A DNA stretch of 31,841 bases from UBA6987 sp045616945 (GCA_045616945.1 JAZLHR010000120.1:1-31841), one strand, 5' to 3'; positions 7,081 to 15,873 are shown, numbered from the stretch's first letter. Numbers and translations: made by a program. Notes: a model not told the origin generated them from the sequence alone.

Positions 7081-8355
7081 ATGATCAAAAAACAAATGAT
7101 CGCCATGCTTCTGGCCGGCGGACAGGGTTCGCGGCTGGGCGTATTGACGGAGGGCATGGCTAAGCCCGCGGTCGCTTTCGGAGGAAAATACAGGATCATC
7201 GATTTCCCTCTCAGCAACTGCGTGAATTCCGGCGTGGACACGATCGGTGTGCTCACGCAGTACAGTCCCTTAAAACTGAATTCTCACATCGGTATCGGCA
7301 TTCCGTGGGATCTGGACAGGCAGGTCGGCGGCGTATCTATCCTGCCGCCCTATGAGCACAGCGGTGACAGTGAATGGTACACGGGAACAGCCAATGCCAT
7401 CTATCAGAATATTCATTTTATTGAGCAATATAATCCGGATTATGTTTTGATCCTGTCGGGGGATCATATTTATAAAATGGACTACGCCGATATGCTGGAG
7501 CGCCATCAGGCGGCCGGCGCGGCGGTGACCGTTGCCGTTATGCCCGTTCCGTGGGAGGAAGCCTGCCGCTACGGGATCGTTGTGGCGGACGCAAGCGGAA
7601 AAGTGACCGAATTTGAGGAAAAACCCAAGCAGCCGAAGAGCAATCTCGCCTCCATGGGCATCTATATCTTTGATTGGCCCGTGCTGAAAAATGCGCTGCT
7701 CAAGCTTTCCGATGTGGATGGCTGCGATTTCGGCAAGCATGTCATTCCCTACTGCTTCCGCGAGACCGATAAGCTGTACACCTACGAGTTTACCGGTTAT
7801 TGGAAAGATGTCGGCACATTGAGCTCCTATTGGGACAGCAATATGGAATTGCTGGAAAATGAGCCCGAGTTCAATTTCTATGAAGATTTTTGGCAGATCT
7901 ATACGGCCAATGAGTCCCTGCCGCCTGCATTTATCGGCAGCAAGGCGACGGTGGCGTGCAGTATCATCGGCGACGGGAGCGAGGTCGAAGGGCGCGTGCG
8001 CCATTCCGTGGTCGGTTCCCGCGTGACCGTGAAGGAGGGCGCGAAGGTCATCGAATCCGTATTGATGAACGGTGTCGTGGTCGAAGAGGGTGCCGAGATC
8101 AACCGGGCCATCATTGCGGAGAATACCGTGATCGGCAAAAACGCGAAGATCGGCGCGGGGACATTTGCTCCCAGCAAGCTGGACGGAAAAGTATATAACT
8201 GTGAGCTGACCGTGGTCGCCTCGGACAGCGTGATTCCTGCCGTTGTGACCGTCGGGCGGAACGCGGCCGTATCCGGCATCACGGAGGAAAGCGATTATCC
8301 CGGCGGGGCTTTGCCCTCCGGCGGCTATATTTTGAAAAGGGAGGCCGGGAAATGA
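7081..8355 (+). CDS. glgC: Glucose-1-phosphate adenylyltransferase, catalytic subunit
   Basis: Makes ADP-glucose from ATP and glucose-1-phosphate, the committed step of bacterial glycogen synthesis, in the cytoplasm. The 424-residue protein starts with the nucleotidyltransferase signature LLAGGQGSRLGVLT and KPAVAFGGKYRIIDFPLSN, contains SGDHIYKMDY (metal-binding Asp) and the FEEKP substrate-binding segment, and ends in a left-handed beta-helix domain with hexapeptide-like repeats. GGGAGG lies 6 nt before the ATG. The stop codon overlaps the glgD start (ATGA), indicating translational coupling and assembly as a GlgC-GlgD complex, as known in Bacillota. Confidence 0.97.
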   Translation: MIKKQMIAMLLAGGQGSRLGVLTEGMAKPAVAFGGKYRIIDFPLSNCVNSGVDTIGVLTQYSPLKLNSHIGIGIPWDLDRQVGGVSILPPYEHSGDSEWYTGTANAIYQNIHFIEQYNPDYVLILSGDHIYKMDYADMLERHQAAGAAVTVAVMPVPWEEACRYGIVVADASGKVTEFEEKPKQPKSNLASMGIYIFDWPVLKNALLKLSDVDGCDFGKHVIPYCFRETDKLYTYEFTGYWKDVGTLSSYWDSNMELLENEPEFNFYEDFWQIYTANESLPPAFIGSKATVACSIIGDGSEVEGRVRHSVVGSRVTVKEGAKVIESVLMNGVVVEEGAEINRAIIAENTVIGKNAKIGAGTFAPSKLDGKVYNCELTVVASDSVIPAVVTVGRNAAVSGITEESDYPGGALPSGGYILKREAGK

Positions 8356-9449
8356 AAGCAGTAGGTATCATCCTTGCCGGCGGCAATAACGATCGGATGT
8401 CTGCTTTGACGCAGAAGCGAGCCATTGCAGCCATGCCCCTTGCCGGTTCGTACCGCAGTGTGGATTTTGCGCTCAGCAATATGTCAAACTCCGGCATCAA
8501 GACCGTGGCTGTCATCACGCAGTACAGTTCCCGTTCCCTGAACCAGCACCTCAGCTCCTCTACCTGGTGGGGCATCGGCAGAAAACAGGGCGGACTGTAT
8601 CTGTTCAACCCGACCATCACGCCGGAAAACAGCAACTGGTACAGAGGCACCGCCGACGCATTGGCGCAGAATCTGGATTTCCTGCAGGAGCGCCACGAAT
8701 CCTATGTAGTGATCGCGTCGGGCGACGGTGTGTATAAAATGGATTTCAACGCGGTCCTGGATGCGCATGTGGCCAATGAGGCGGAGATCACGGTCGTGTG
8801 CCGCCCCGTCAGAAAGGACGATGACTGCAAGCGTTTCGGTATCGTGGAATTTGATGAGGATGGGCGCATCCGGGCCTGGCATGAAAAGAGCGAGGAAGCA
8901 AGCGGCGAATATATCAACTGCGGCATTTATGTTGTGCGCAGGAGGCATCTGATCCGTCTGCTGGAGGAGTGCCGGCGGGAAGGCGGCCTGGATTTTGTGC
9001 GTGACGTCCTGATGAAGAACGTGGATTCGAAGCGCATCATGGCTTACCGCCATGCCGGATATTGGAACAATATCGCTTCCGTGGAATCTTACTATTCCTG
9101 TAATATGGATTTCCTGGATCCGGCGCTGCGCAAAGAGTTTTTTGCGGATTATCCGACCATTCATACCCGCGTAGACGACAACCCGCCTGCGAAGTTCAAC
9201 GAGAACGCCATGATGCACAACAGCCTGTGTGCCGGAGGCAGTATCGTGAATGGTATCGTGGAGGATTCGGTGCTGTTCAAGAAGGTCTATATCGGCTACG
9301 GCAGCCATGTGAAGAACTGCATCCTGCTGGACGACGCCTATATCGACGACGGCGTGGTATTGGAAAACTGCATCGTGGAAAAACATACCCGTGTGGAACC
9401 CGGCACCGTGGAAAAGGCAGCTGCCGGTGAAATCAGGATTTTGGCCTGA
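8352..9449 (+). CDS. glgD: Glucose-1-phosphate adenylyltransferase, GlgD subunit
   Basis: A 365-residue paralogue of GlgC with the same fold (nucleotidyltransferase domain, then beta-helix). The nucleotide-binding loop is altered: AGGNNDRMSALTQKRA replaces the GlgC AGGQGSRLG-type loop, and the catalytic region reads SGDGVYKMDF. GlgD proteins of this type are usually regulatory or weakly active partners that raise GlgC activity. It overlaps glgC by 4 bp and is followed 18 bp later by an ArsR/SmtB-type regulator, so all three are probably on one transcript. No glycogen synthase or branching enzyme is in the window. Confidence 0.95.
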   Translation: MKAVGIILAGGNNDRMSALTQKRAIAAMPLAGSYRSVDFALSNMSNSGIKTVAVITQYSSRSLNQHLSSSTWWGIGRKQGGLYLFNPTITPENSNWYRGTADALAQNLDFLQERHESYVVIASGDGVYKMDFNAVLDAHVANEAEITVVCRPVRKDDDCKRFGIVEFDEDGRIRAWHEKSEEASGEYINCGIYVVRRRHLIRLLEECRREGGLDFVRDVLMKNVDSKRIMAYRHAGYWNNIASVESYYSCNMDFLDPALRKEFFADYPTIHTRVDDNPPAKFNENAMMHNSLCAGGSIVNGIVEDSVLFKKVYIGYGSHVKNCILLDDAYIDDGVVLENCIVEKHTRVEPGTVEKAAAGEIRILA

Positions 9450-9467
9450 CGGGGCGGGTTACAGACT

Positions 9468-9833
9468 ATGCGGAAGGATTACAGTCCTGTAGAACTGTGC
9501 GGTTTTCTGCACGTTCACGAAGAATTGGCGGAAAAAGTCAGGCAGGCGATGCCTGCGGAGGCGGAGCTCACCGATCTTGCGGACTTTTTTAAGGTATTCG
9601 GAGATGCGACCCGCATCCGTATCCTGTATGTGCTGCTTTGCTCGGAGACCTGTGTGTGCGATATCGCTCGTCTGCTGGGAATGACACAGCCGGCGATCTC
9701 ACATCAGCTGCGGATCCTGAAGCAGATGTCTCTGGTCAAGGCCCGCCGCGACGGGAAGACAGTATATTATTCGTTGGCGGACAGCCATATTTCTTCGATT
9801 CTCAGTCAGGGGACGGAACATATCCGGGAATAG
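9468..9833 (+). CDS. ArsR/SmtB-family metal-responsive repressor
   Basis: A 121-residue winged-helix regulator. The recognition region reads ITQPAISH-like (MTQPAISHQLRILKQ) and the wing is ARRDGKTVYYSL. At the C-terminus Asp105, His107, His118 and Glu121 reproduce the spacing of the alpha-5 zinc site of SmtB (D-x-H-x10-H-x2-E), so zinc or a similar divalent ion is the likely signal. There is also CVCD at the alpha-3 position where CadC/ArsR-type sensors bind metal through Cys. Such proteins normally repress metal exporters or importers next door, but this one is the third gene of the glycogen operon. Its target is not visible; the CDF exporter further right has a riboswitch and a palindrome of its own. 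Confidence 0.9.
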   Translation: MRKDYSPVELCGFLHVHEELAEKVRQAMPAEAELTDLADFFKVFGDATRIRILYVLLCSETCVCDIARLLGMTQPAISHQLRILKQMSLVKARRDGKTVYYSLADSHISSILSQGTEHIRE

Positions 9834-9849
9834 TATCGCCTGCGGGATT

Positions 9850-9886
9850 AAAACGGTTTTTGTCCTTGACAAGAGCCGTTTTTTGG
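9850..9886 (+). terminator. Strong intrinsic terminator of the glg-arsR operon
   Basis: A stem of 15 bp with two G-U pairs starts at 9850 (AAAACGG) and closes at CCGTTTT with a 3-nt loop, followed by a T run to 9886. The hairpin apex contains a perfect TTGACA that may serve the next gene. Confidence 0.9.
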
Positions 9887-9894
9887 TATTTATT
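9866..9894 (+). promoter_or_regulatory. Possible promoter of the aminopeptidase gene inside the terminator
   Basis: TTGACA (9866-9871) is a perfect -35 lying at the top of the terminator hairpin. At 17 bp there is TTTATT (9889-9894, 4 of 6), and at 15 bp TATTTA. The start codon is about 32 bp further on. The -10 is weak, so this is tentative. Confidence 0.45.
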
Positions 9895-9925
9895 GAAAGA
9901 ATAACAGCCGAAGGGAGAAGGATAA

Positions 9926-11707
9926 GTGCGAATAACAAAAGGATATCTGCTGCCGCTGCGGGAAAAGATGTTTGCAGCCGGCCTGGATGCCTGGATTGTC
10001 CCGATGGGCGATTTCCACGGCTCGGAATATCTGAGCCCGTATTTCAGGACGATCCGCTTTTTGACCGGCTTTACGGGCTCTGCGGGAACGCTGGCAGTGA
10101 CGAAGGACCGGGCAGGCTTCTGGACGGACGGCCGCTATTATATCCAGGCTGCGGCGGAGCTGGAGGGCAGCGGGATCACCATGATGCCCGCGGGACTTCC
10201 TCAGACGCCGACATTGGAGGCTTTTCTGCGGGAGGAGCTCCCGGAGGGTGCTGCAGTGGGCTTTGACGGCGCGGTCGTGACCGTACAGGAGGCGGAGCGC
10301 TGGCAGAAAGCCCTGAAAGATAAACATATCTCGTTCCGAACGGAGCAGGATCTGGCCGGAGAGATGTGGACTGACAGGCCCCCGCAGGTCTTTCATCCGC
10401 TGCGGCTCCTGCAGCCGGCGCTGTATGCCGCGGATTCGGCCGAAAAGCTGCGGATGCTGCGGGCGGATATGAGGGAGGCCGGTGCGGAGGCGCACATTCT
10501 GACCTCTCTGGACGATATTGCCTGGCTGATGAATGCGCGCGGCAGCGATGTGGCGTTCAGCCCCGTGTTTTTTGCGTTCCTTCTCGTTACGGAAGAGAAG
10601 GCCGAACTGTTCTGCCGGGAAGAAGCCGTTCCGGAAGAGGCACGGAAGCTTTGGGAATCGCAGGGCTTTGCTCTGCGGCCTTATGAAGATTTTCAGACAG
10701 CTATCGGGGCATTGCAGGCAAAAAGCCTGCTGCTGGACCCTTCCCGGGTGAGCTGCGGCGCATTTGCCGCGCTGCCGGATACGGTCCGCTGCATCAAGGC
10801 GGCCAATCCCACGACGCTGCGCAAAATGGTCAAGGACAGCGCGGAATGCCTGGCACTCCGTGAATCGCACCGGCGCGACGGGATCGCGATGGTGAAATTC
10901 CTGTATTGGCTGAAGAAAAAGGCCGATATCGCTTCCCTTTCGGAGACGGATGCCGCTGCGAAGCTGGACGGCCTGCGGCGTGAAGCGGGCGCGTACGATC
11001 TTTCCTTCGAGACCATTGCGGCTTTTGGAGAAAATGCCGCGCTCTGCCATTACCGTCCCGAACCGGGCTGCTGCGCGGCTTTGGCGCCCCGCGGTTTTCT
11101 GCTCGTAGACAGCGGCGGACTGTATGATACAGGCACCACGGACATCACCCGGACGATCGTGCTGGGACCGCTTTCCGATGCGGAAAAGCAGGCTTATACC
11201 GCCGTGCTGCGCGGCCATCTGCGGCTGCAGATGGCTCGTTTTCCGAAGGGGGTGACAGGCCAGAATCTGGATGTGCTTGCCAGAGAGCCCCTGTGGAAGC
11301 TGGGCATGGATTTCCGCCACGGTACGGGTCACGGCGTCGGTTTTCAGCTGAATGTACATGAGGGCCCCAATGCCTTCCGCTGGCAGGGCACAGGCCCCGC
11401 GATCGTGCCCGGCACGGTAACGACCGATGAACCCGGCTACTATGAGGAAGGTGCCTACGGGGTCCGCATCGAGAACGAATTGCTTTGTGTGGAAAAGGAA
11501 ACGACGCCCTGGGGCTGCTTTTACGGCTTCGAGCCGCTGACACTGTGCCCCATCGATACGGAGCCCGTGCTGCGGGAAGCCATGGACGCCTCGGAGATCG
11601 CGGAACTCAACCGCTACCATGCAGAGGTATACGAAGCGCTGAAGGACGAGCCCGCGTTCAGCCGGGAGGAACGGGAGTGGCTTCGTGAGGCGACCAGACC
11701 CCTATAA
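9926..11707 (+). CDS. pepP: Xaa-Pro aminopeptidase (aminopeptidase P, M24B family)
   Basis: A 593-residue metallopeptidase that removes an N-terminal residue preceding proline; this is the long form with two creatinase-like N-terminal domains. Metal ligands expected in the pita-bread domain are all visible: Asp395 and Asp406 in DSGGLYDTGTTDITRT, His469 in HGTGHGVG, Glu502 in DEPGYY and Glu516 in RIENE. No signal peptide, so cytoplasmic. The start is GTG at 9926 with a GGGAGAAGG site in front. The gene lies between the glg terminator and the ABC-GNAT gene and follows the same direction as both. The symbol is used in the family sense; the long form differs from E. coli PepP. Confidence 0.93.
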   Translation: MRITKGYLLPLREKMFAAGLDAWIVPMGDFHGSEYLSPYFRTIRFLTGFTGSAGTLAVTKDRAGFWTDGRYYIQAAAELEGSGITMMPAGLPQTPTLEAFLREELPEGAAVGFDGAVVTVQEAERWQKALKDKHISFRTEQDLAGEMWTDRPPQVFHPLRLLQPALYAADSAEKLRMLRADMREAGAEAHILTSLDDIAWLMNARGSDVAFSPVFFAFLLVTEEKAELFCREEAVPEEARKLWESQGFALRPYEDFQTAIGALQAKSLLLDPSRVSCGAFAALPDTVRCIKAANPTTLRKMVKDSAECLALRESHRRDGIAMVKFLYWLKKKADIASLSETDAAAKLDGLRREAGAYDLSFETIAAFGENAALCHYRPEPGCCAALAPRGFLLVDSGGLYDTGTTDITRTIVLGPLSDAEKQAYTAVLRGHLRLQMARFPKGVTGQNLDVLAREPLWKLGMDFRHGTGHGVGFQLNVHEGPNAFRWQGTGPAIVPGTVTTDEPGYYEEGAYGVRIENELLCVEKETTPWGCFYGFEPLTLCPIDTEPVLREAMDASEIAELNRYHAEVYEALKDEPAFSREEREWLREATRPL

Positions 11708-11713
11708 CAGTAT

Positions 11714-11742
11714 TTGACCTGCCGCAGCTGCAGCAGGATATT
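11714..11742 (+). promoter_or_regulatory. Possible promoter of the ABC-GNAT gene
   Basis: TTGACC (11714-11719) and GATATT (11737-11742) are 17 bp apart just after the aminopeptidase stop. Two small hairpins, CTCCC-GAAG-GGGAG and CCGCC-GCA-GGCGG, lie between it and the start codon. Confidence 0.4.
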
Positions 11743-11788
11743 ATCCTCCCGAAGGGGAGGTCCGCCGCAGGCGGAGAAAGAAGGAAAT

Positions 11789-14137
11789 ATGGCAGGAGGA
11801 ATGGGCCCCGGGATGCGGGGACATCTGACAGAAGAGGAAAAGGCCAACCGGCCGAAAGTCACTAAAGAGCTGCTGCTTCGGATTCTGGGATATCTGAAGC
11901 CGTATTGGCTGCAGTTCACATTCGTATTTATCGCGATATTGCTGAGTGCCGTTGTGGGTCTGCTCCCTTCGGTGATTACCGGAAAGATCGTCGATAAAGC
12001 CCTGGTGAACCGGGATATGGCCCAGCTGATCCAGCTCTGCCTGGCCGCGTTCGGCGCCGTGGCAGTCAGCCAGGTGATCGGCGTATTGGAGAGCTATATC
12101 AATTCCTGGATCTCGCAGCGGATCATTTTCGATATGAAAAACCAGATGTATGACCATCTGGAGCATATGCCGCATGCGTTTTTCACCACGGAAAAGCAGG
12201 GCGATATCATCACGCGCATGAATACGGATATTTCCGGTGTGAGCTCGGTCATCAGCGGTACACTGACAAGCGTTGTCAGCAATATCGCGACGGTCGTGAC
12301 CACGGTGGTTGCTCTCTTTTCCATGAGCTGGGAACTGGCCATCGTCGGGATGCTCGTGATCCCGCTGCTGATCATTCCCTCCCGCAGCGTGGGAAATGCC
12401 CGCTTCAAACTGCTCACGGAAAGCCAGAAAAAGAACGATGAACTGAACCAGGTAATCAACGAGACCCTGAGTGTATCCGGCTCCGTCCTGGTGAAGCTGT
12501 TCACGCGGGAGCAGAAGGAGTACGATAATTTCGTCAAACTGAACGGCGAAGTGACGGCGATCTCTCTGAAGGAAGCCCGTTCCGGCAAATGGTTCCGTGT
12601 GGTGATGGGGATGTTCACCCAGCTGGGACCGCTGCTGATCTATCTGGCAGGCGGCTATTTTCTGATCAAAAATATCAATCCGGCTTTGTCCGTCGGTACC
12701 ATTACCGCCACTGTGGCTTTGATCAACCGTCTGTACCGGCCGGTGGAAAGTTTGCTCGATCTGGGTGTTTCTTTTACCCGTTCCCTGGCGCTCTTTACCC
12801 GTATCTTTGATTATCTGGACCGTCCGATCACCATTTCTTCCCCGGAAAACGGTCAGAAGCCGGAAATGGAAAAGCAGGATATCGTATACGATCATGTGGA
12901 ATTCTATTATGCCGAAGATAAGCCGCTGCTCACGGACGTGAACTTTACGGTGCCCGGCGGAAAAATGTACGCCATCGTGGGACCGTCCGGCTCCGGCAAA
13001 TCCACGGTAGTCAACATGATCCCCCGTCTGTACGATGCCGTCAGCGGCAGCGTGAGCGTGGGCGGCGTGGACGTAAAGGATATCGACTTGAGCTATCTGC
13101 GTTCGAATATCGGCGTTGTAACCCAGGATACCTATCTGTTCAACGGGACCATCCGCGATAATCTGCTCTATGCGAAGGAAGATGCGACCGAAGAAGAGAT
13201 CATCGAAGCCTGCCGCAAGGCCAGTATTTACGAATTTATTCAGAACCAGCCGAGGGGGCTGGATACTCAGGTGGGCAACCGCGGACTGAAGCTGTCCGGC
13301 GGCGAGAAACAGCGGATCTCCATCGCGCGCGTCATATTGAAGAATCCGAAGATCCTGATCCTGGACGAGGCAACGAGTGCGCTGGATTCGATCTCGGAAA
13401 GCGCTATCCAGGAAGCTCTGGAAAACATGATGCAGGGCCGCACTTCCATCGTCATCGCCCACCGGCTTTCGACTATCCTCAAGGCAGACAAGATCCTGGT
13501 CGTTTCGGACGGCGTGATCGCCGAGCAGGGTACGCATGAGGAACTGCTGGCGATGAACGGCGTATACCGTGAGCTGTATGAAACCCAGTTCCGCGTTGCC
13601 ATTGAATATGAAAACAGCGGGGAAGAGAAGAAGCTGCCGCTGGAAATGCTCTCTTCCGAATATGAAGTCCGGACTATCAGCGAGGCGGAGATCTCCGATG
13701 TATACCGCCTGTGCAGGGGCAACCGCCGCTATTACCGCTTTGCGCGTGTGGAGCCTACGCGGCGCAATCTGACCGCCGTGATCAGTGAGATGCCGGAAGG
13801 AACGAGCCCCGAACAGAAGCATTTTGTCGGCTTTTATGATAAGGATGGAGCCCTGGTGGCGATCCTGGATCTGATCACGGGCTACCCGGAGCCGGATGAT
13901 GCGTTCATCGGCTGGTTCATGGTCGATGCGGAGAAGCAGGGACAGGGCATCGGTTCGCAGCTGTTCGCGGATGTGCGTGCCGCCATGAAAGCCATGGGCT
14001 TCGATGCGCTGCGGCTGACGACCGTCAAGGAAAATACCGACGCCGTGGAATTCTGGACGGCGCAGGGCTTCCAGCCGACCGGCAAGGAAGAGCCCCAGGG
14101 ACGTCATACCTTGATAACCATGGGACGTGCCATCTGA
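11789..14137 (+). CDS. ABC exporter half-transporter fused to a GNAT acetyltransferase
   Basis: A 782-residue protein. Residues about 25-330 form a type I ABC exporter membrane domain with the usual six hydrophobic segments. Residues about 360-600 are the ATPase: Walker A GPSGSGKST (398-406), signature LSGGEKQR (from 502), Walker B ILILDEA (Asp526) and H-loop His558. After a short linker (NSGEEKK) a complete GNAT domain spans about 620-782, with the acetyl-CoA motif QGQGIG at 717-722. Such exporters normally end just after the ATPase at about 580-610 residues, and the tail resembles free-standing GNATs of Clostridia. No internal stop or frameshift is seen, and no clear ribosome binding site precedes Met620. 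The ATG at 11789 has AAGGAA close upstream; upstream in-frame codons cover the hairpins. It would work as a dimer; substrate unknown, drug or peptide export possible. Confidence 0.92.
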   Translation: MAGGMGPGMRGHLTEEEKANRPKVTKELLLRILGYLKPYWLQFTFVFIAILLSAVVGLLPSVITGKIVDKALVNRDMAQLIQLCLAAFGAVAVSQVIGVLESYINSWISQRIIFDMKNQMYDHLEHMPHAFFTTEKQGDIITRMNTDISGVSSVISGTLTSVVSNIATVVTTVVALFSMSWELAIVGMLVIPLLIIPSRSVGNARFKLLTESQKKNDELNQVINETLSVSGSVLVKLFTREQKEYDNFVKLNGEVTAISLKEARSGKWFRVVMGMFTQLGPLLIYLAGGYFLIKNINPALSVGTITATVALINRLYRPVESLLDLGVSFTRSLALFTRIFDYLDRPITISSPENGQKPEMEKQDIVYDHVEFYYAEDKPLLTDVNFTVPGGKMYAIVGPSGSGKSTVVNMIPRLYDAVSGSVSVGGVDVKDIDLSYLRSNIGVVTQDTYLFNGTIRDNLLYAKEDATEEEIIEACRKASIYEFIQNQPRGLDTQVGNRGLKLSGGEKQRISIARVILKNPKILILDEATSALDSISESAIQEALENMMQGRTSIVIAHRLSTILKADKILVVSDGVIAEQGTHEELLAMNGVYRELYETQFRVAIEYENSGEEKKLPLEMLSSEYEVRTISEAEISDVYRLCRGNRRYYRFARVEPTRRNLTAVISEMPEGTSPEQKHFVGFYDKDGALVAILDLITGYPEPDDAFIGWFMVDAEKQGQGIGSQLFADVRAAMKAMGFDALRLTTVKENTDAVEFWTAQGFQPTGKEEPQGRHTLITMGRAI

Positions 14138-14161
14138 CAGCGACCCGCTCAAAGAATCATC

Positions 14162-14207
14162 AAAAAAGGAGCGTTCTGCCTGCCGAAGCAGGGGAGCGCT
14201 CCTTTTT
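14162..14207. terminator. Bidirectional terminator between the ABC-GNAT gene and galT
   Basis: AAAAAGGAGCG ... CGCTCCTTTTT flanks an inner CTGC-CGAA-GCAG stem. There is a T run on both strands, so it can end both converging genes. Confidence 0.9.
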
Positions 14208-14235
14208 CCGTTATATGACGGGAGAAGTATGACTG

Positions 14236-15729
14236 TTAAAGAGAGGCAATGAAACGGCGGACACCCGCGCGGCCCGCAGCGTCGGTCTTGTATACGCCCG
14301 CATCCTCCAGGACACCGACAAAGACCTTGCCGACCTCTTCGCGGATGATCTGTTCCGCGTTTTCCGCGGTGATCTGATAATGAGGAAGCCAGCTTTCCGC
14401 CCATGCGGCGTGCGCGGCAGCGGCGGGATCCTCATGCAGATCCTTTCCGGACAGGATCGCTTCCTCCAGCGCCTTCAATTCAGTCTTCAAACGGGCGGGC
14501 AGGACCGCAAGGCCCATGACCTCGATCAGACCGATGTTCTCTTTTTTGATGTGGTGATAGGCGGGACGGGGATGATATACGCCCAGCGGCCGTTCCGGTG
14601 TGGTGATATTGTTGCGGAGTACCAGATCCAGCTCGAATTCGCCGTTATGCATCCGCGCGATAGGGGTGATCGTATTGTGCCTTTCTCCGTCTGTTTCGGC
14701 GAAGATGAAGAGGGAAGGATCCGAATAAGTCCGCCATGCATCCAGAATGCGCACGGCCAGATGGATGATGTCCTGCTTATTGCTGCCATTCAGGCGCAGG
14801 CAGGTGAGCGGCCAATGGACCAGACTGCAGCGGACGTCCTCACTGCCGGGGATATCGAAGCTTTCCTCGATCGGAGCCAGTGCCATCGGAAAGTCGTGCC
14901 GGCCGCCCTGGTAGTGGTCATGGCTCAATATGGAGCCCCCCACGATGGGCAGGTCCGCATTGGAACCGAGCATATAGTGGGGCATGATCTCGACAAAATC
15001 CAGCAGCTTCCGGAAGGTCGCTTCTTCGATCTTCATGGGGATATGCTTTTTATTGAGCAGGATGCAATGCTCGTTATAATAGCCGTAGGGAGAATACTGA
15101 AAGCCCCAGTCTTCTCCGGACAGCTGCATGGGAATGATCCTGTGATTGGCTCTGCCGGGGTGGTTGGCTCTGCCGGCATAGCCTTCGTTTTCCATGCACA
15201 GGAGGCACTTGGGGTAGCCGCTCTGCGGAGCCAGCTTGGCTGCCGCGATATCCTTCGGGTCTTTTTCCGGCTTGGAAAGATTGATCGTGATCTCGATGGG
15301 GCCGTAGGCGGAATCTACGGCATAGCGCACATCCCGGCAGAGGCGGTAGCGGCGGATATAATCGGTATCCTGGCTGAATTTGTAAAACCAATCCGTGGCT
15401 TTTTCGGGCTTTTCCCGGTAGAGCGCTTCAAATGTACCGATCACTTGCGAAGGGTGGGGCGTCAGGATATTCATAATCTCCGCATCAAAAAGATCGCGGT
15501 AGGTAACGGTATTTTCCTGCAGTAAGCCGCGGGCATCTGCTTCGTCCAGAAGCTCCTTCAAAATGCCCTCCAGCGGTTCCCCCGAGGGTGCGGGCGTGAA
15601 AGATCCTTCAAAGCTGTTTTCACGGAAAAGTGCCAGCAGACGGTTGGCAGCGTAGATATTTTCGCAGACGGGCATCAGTCCCGTTTCATTGGCGTAGGCC
15701 AGAAGCTTTTCGATTGCCTGAGTCAACAT
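14236..15729 (-). CDS. galT: UDP-glucose--hexose-1-phosphate uridylyltransferase, class II
   Basis: Exchanges UMP between UDP-glucose and galactose-1-phosphate in the Leloir pathway. At 497 residues it matches the long class II GalT of Bacillota rather than the ~350-residue class I enzyme. Recognisable segments are the N-terminal region NIYAANRLL, QYSPYGYYNEHCI, and the active-site region GGSILSHDHYQGGRH holding the histidines. The ATG at 15729 has AAAGGA 9 nt upstream. It stands alone, without galK or galE in the window. Its likely promoter overlaps the terminator of the upstream CDF gene. It ends at a terminator shared with the ABC-GNAT gene. Confidence 0.95.
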   Translation of the reverse strand: MLTQAIEKLLAYANETGLMPVCENIYAANRLLALFRENSFEGSFTPAPSGEPLEGILKELLDEADARGLLQENTVTYRDLFDAEIMNILTPHPSQVIGTFEALYREKPEKATDWFYKFSQDTDYIRRYRLCRDVRYAVDSAYGPIEITINLSKPEKDPKDIAAAKLAPQSGYPKCLLCMENEGYAGRANHPGRANHRIIPMQLSGEDWGFQYSPYGYYNEHCILLNKKHIPMKIEEATFRKLLDFVEIMPHYMLGSNADLPIVGGSILSHDHYQGGRHDFPMALAPIEESFDIPGSEDVRCSLVHWPLTCLRLNGSNKQDIIHLAVRILDAWRTYSDPSLFIFAETDGERHNTITPIARMHNGEFELDLVLRNNITTPERPLGVYHPRPAYHHIKKENIGLIEVMGLAVLPARLKTELKALEEAILSGKDLHEDPAAAAHAAWAESWLPHYQITAENAEQIIREEVGKVFVGVLEDAGVYKTDAAGRAGVRRFIASL

Positions 15730-15797
15730 GACGGATCATCCTTTGACGGCCGCCGGGATTTGTCTGCTGCAGACATACGCGGCCGCTGTGAGCCACT

Positions 15798-15826
15798 ACT
15801 ATAACAAAAAAACGGCAGTCCTTCAA
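15798..15826 (-). promoter_or_regulatory. galT promoter embedded in the CDF terminator
   Basis: On the minus strand TTGAAG (15826-15821) and TATAGT (15803-15798) have a 17-bp spacer, and TG one base before the -10 makes it an extended -10. The -35 lies in the loop of the CDF terminator hairpin and the U tract forms part of the spacer. Confidence 0.65.
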
Positions 15827-15839
15827 GTGAGAACTGCCG
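15806..15839 (-). terminator. Intrinsic terminator of the CDF gene
   Basis: On the minus strand CGGCAGT and ACTGCCG form a 7-bp stem around a 13-nt loop, followed by seven T. It lies about 70 bp after the CDF stop codon. Confidence 0.85.
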
Positions 15840-15873
15840 ATCAATATCTGACGGACGATCAATATCTGACGGA
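15838..15873. repeat. 18-bp perfect tandem duplication
   Basis: CGATCAATATCTGACGGA occurs at 15838-15855 and again at 15856-15873 without a gap. It lies between the CDF stop codon and its terminator. Confidence 0.95.

Noticed and set aside
9890..14404. Long antisense frames of 576 and 887 codons opposite the aminopeptidase and ABC genes
   Set aside because: They span gene boundaries and terminators, have His/Gln/Arg-rich composition and show no family motif.
14380..15525. 381-codon frame antisense to galT
   Set aside because: Shadow of a well-supported galT gene, no motif and no ribosome binding site.
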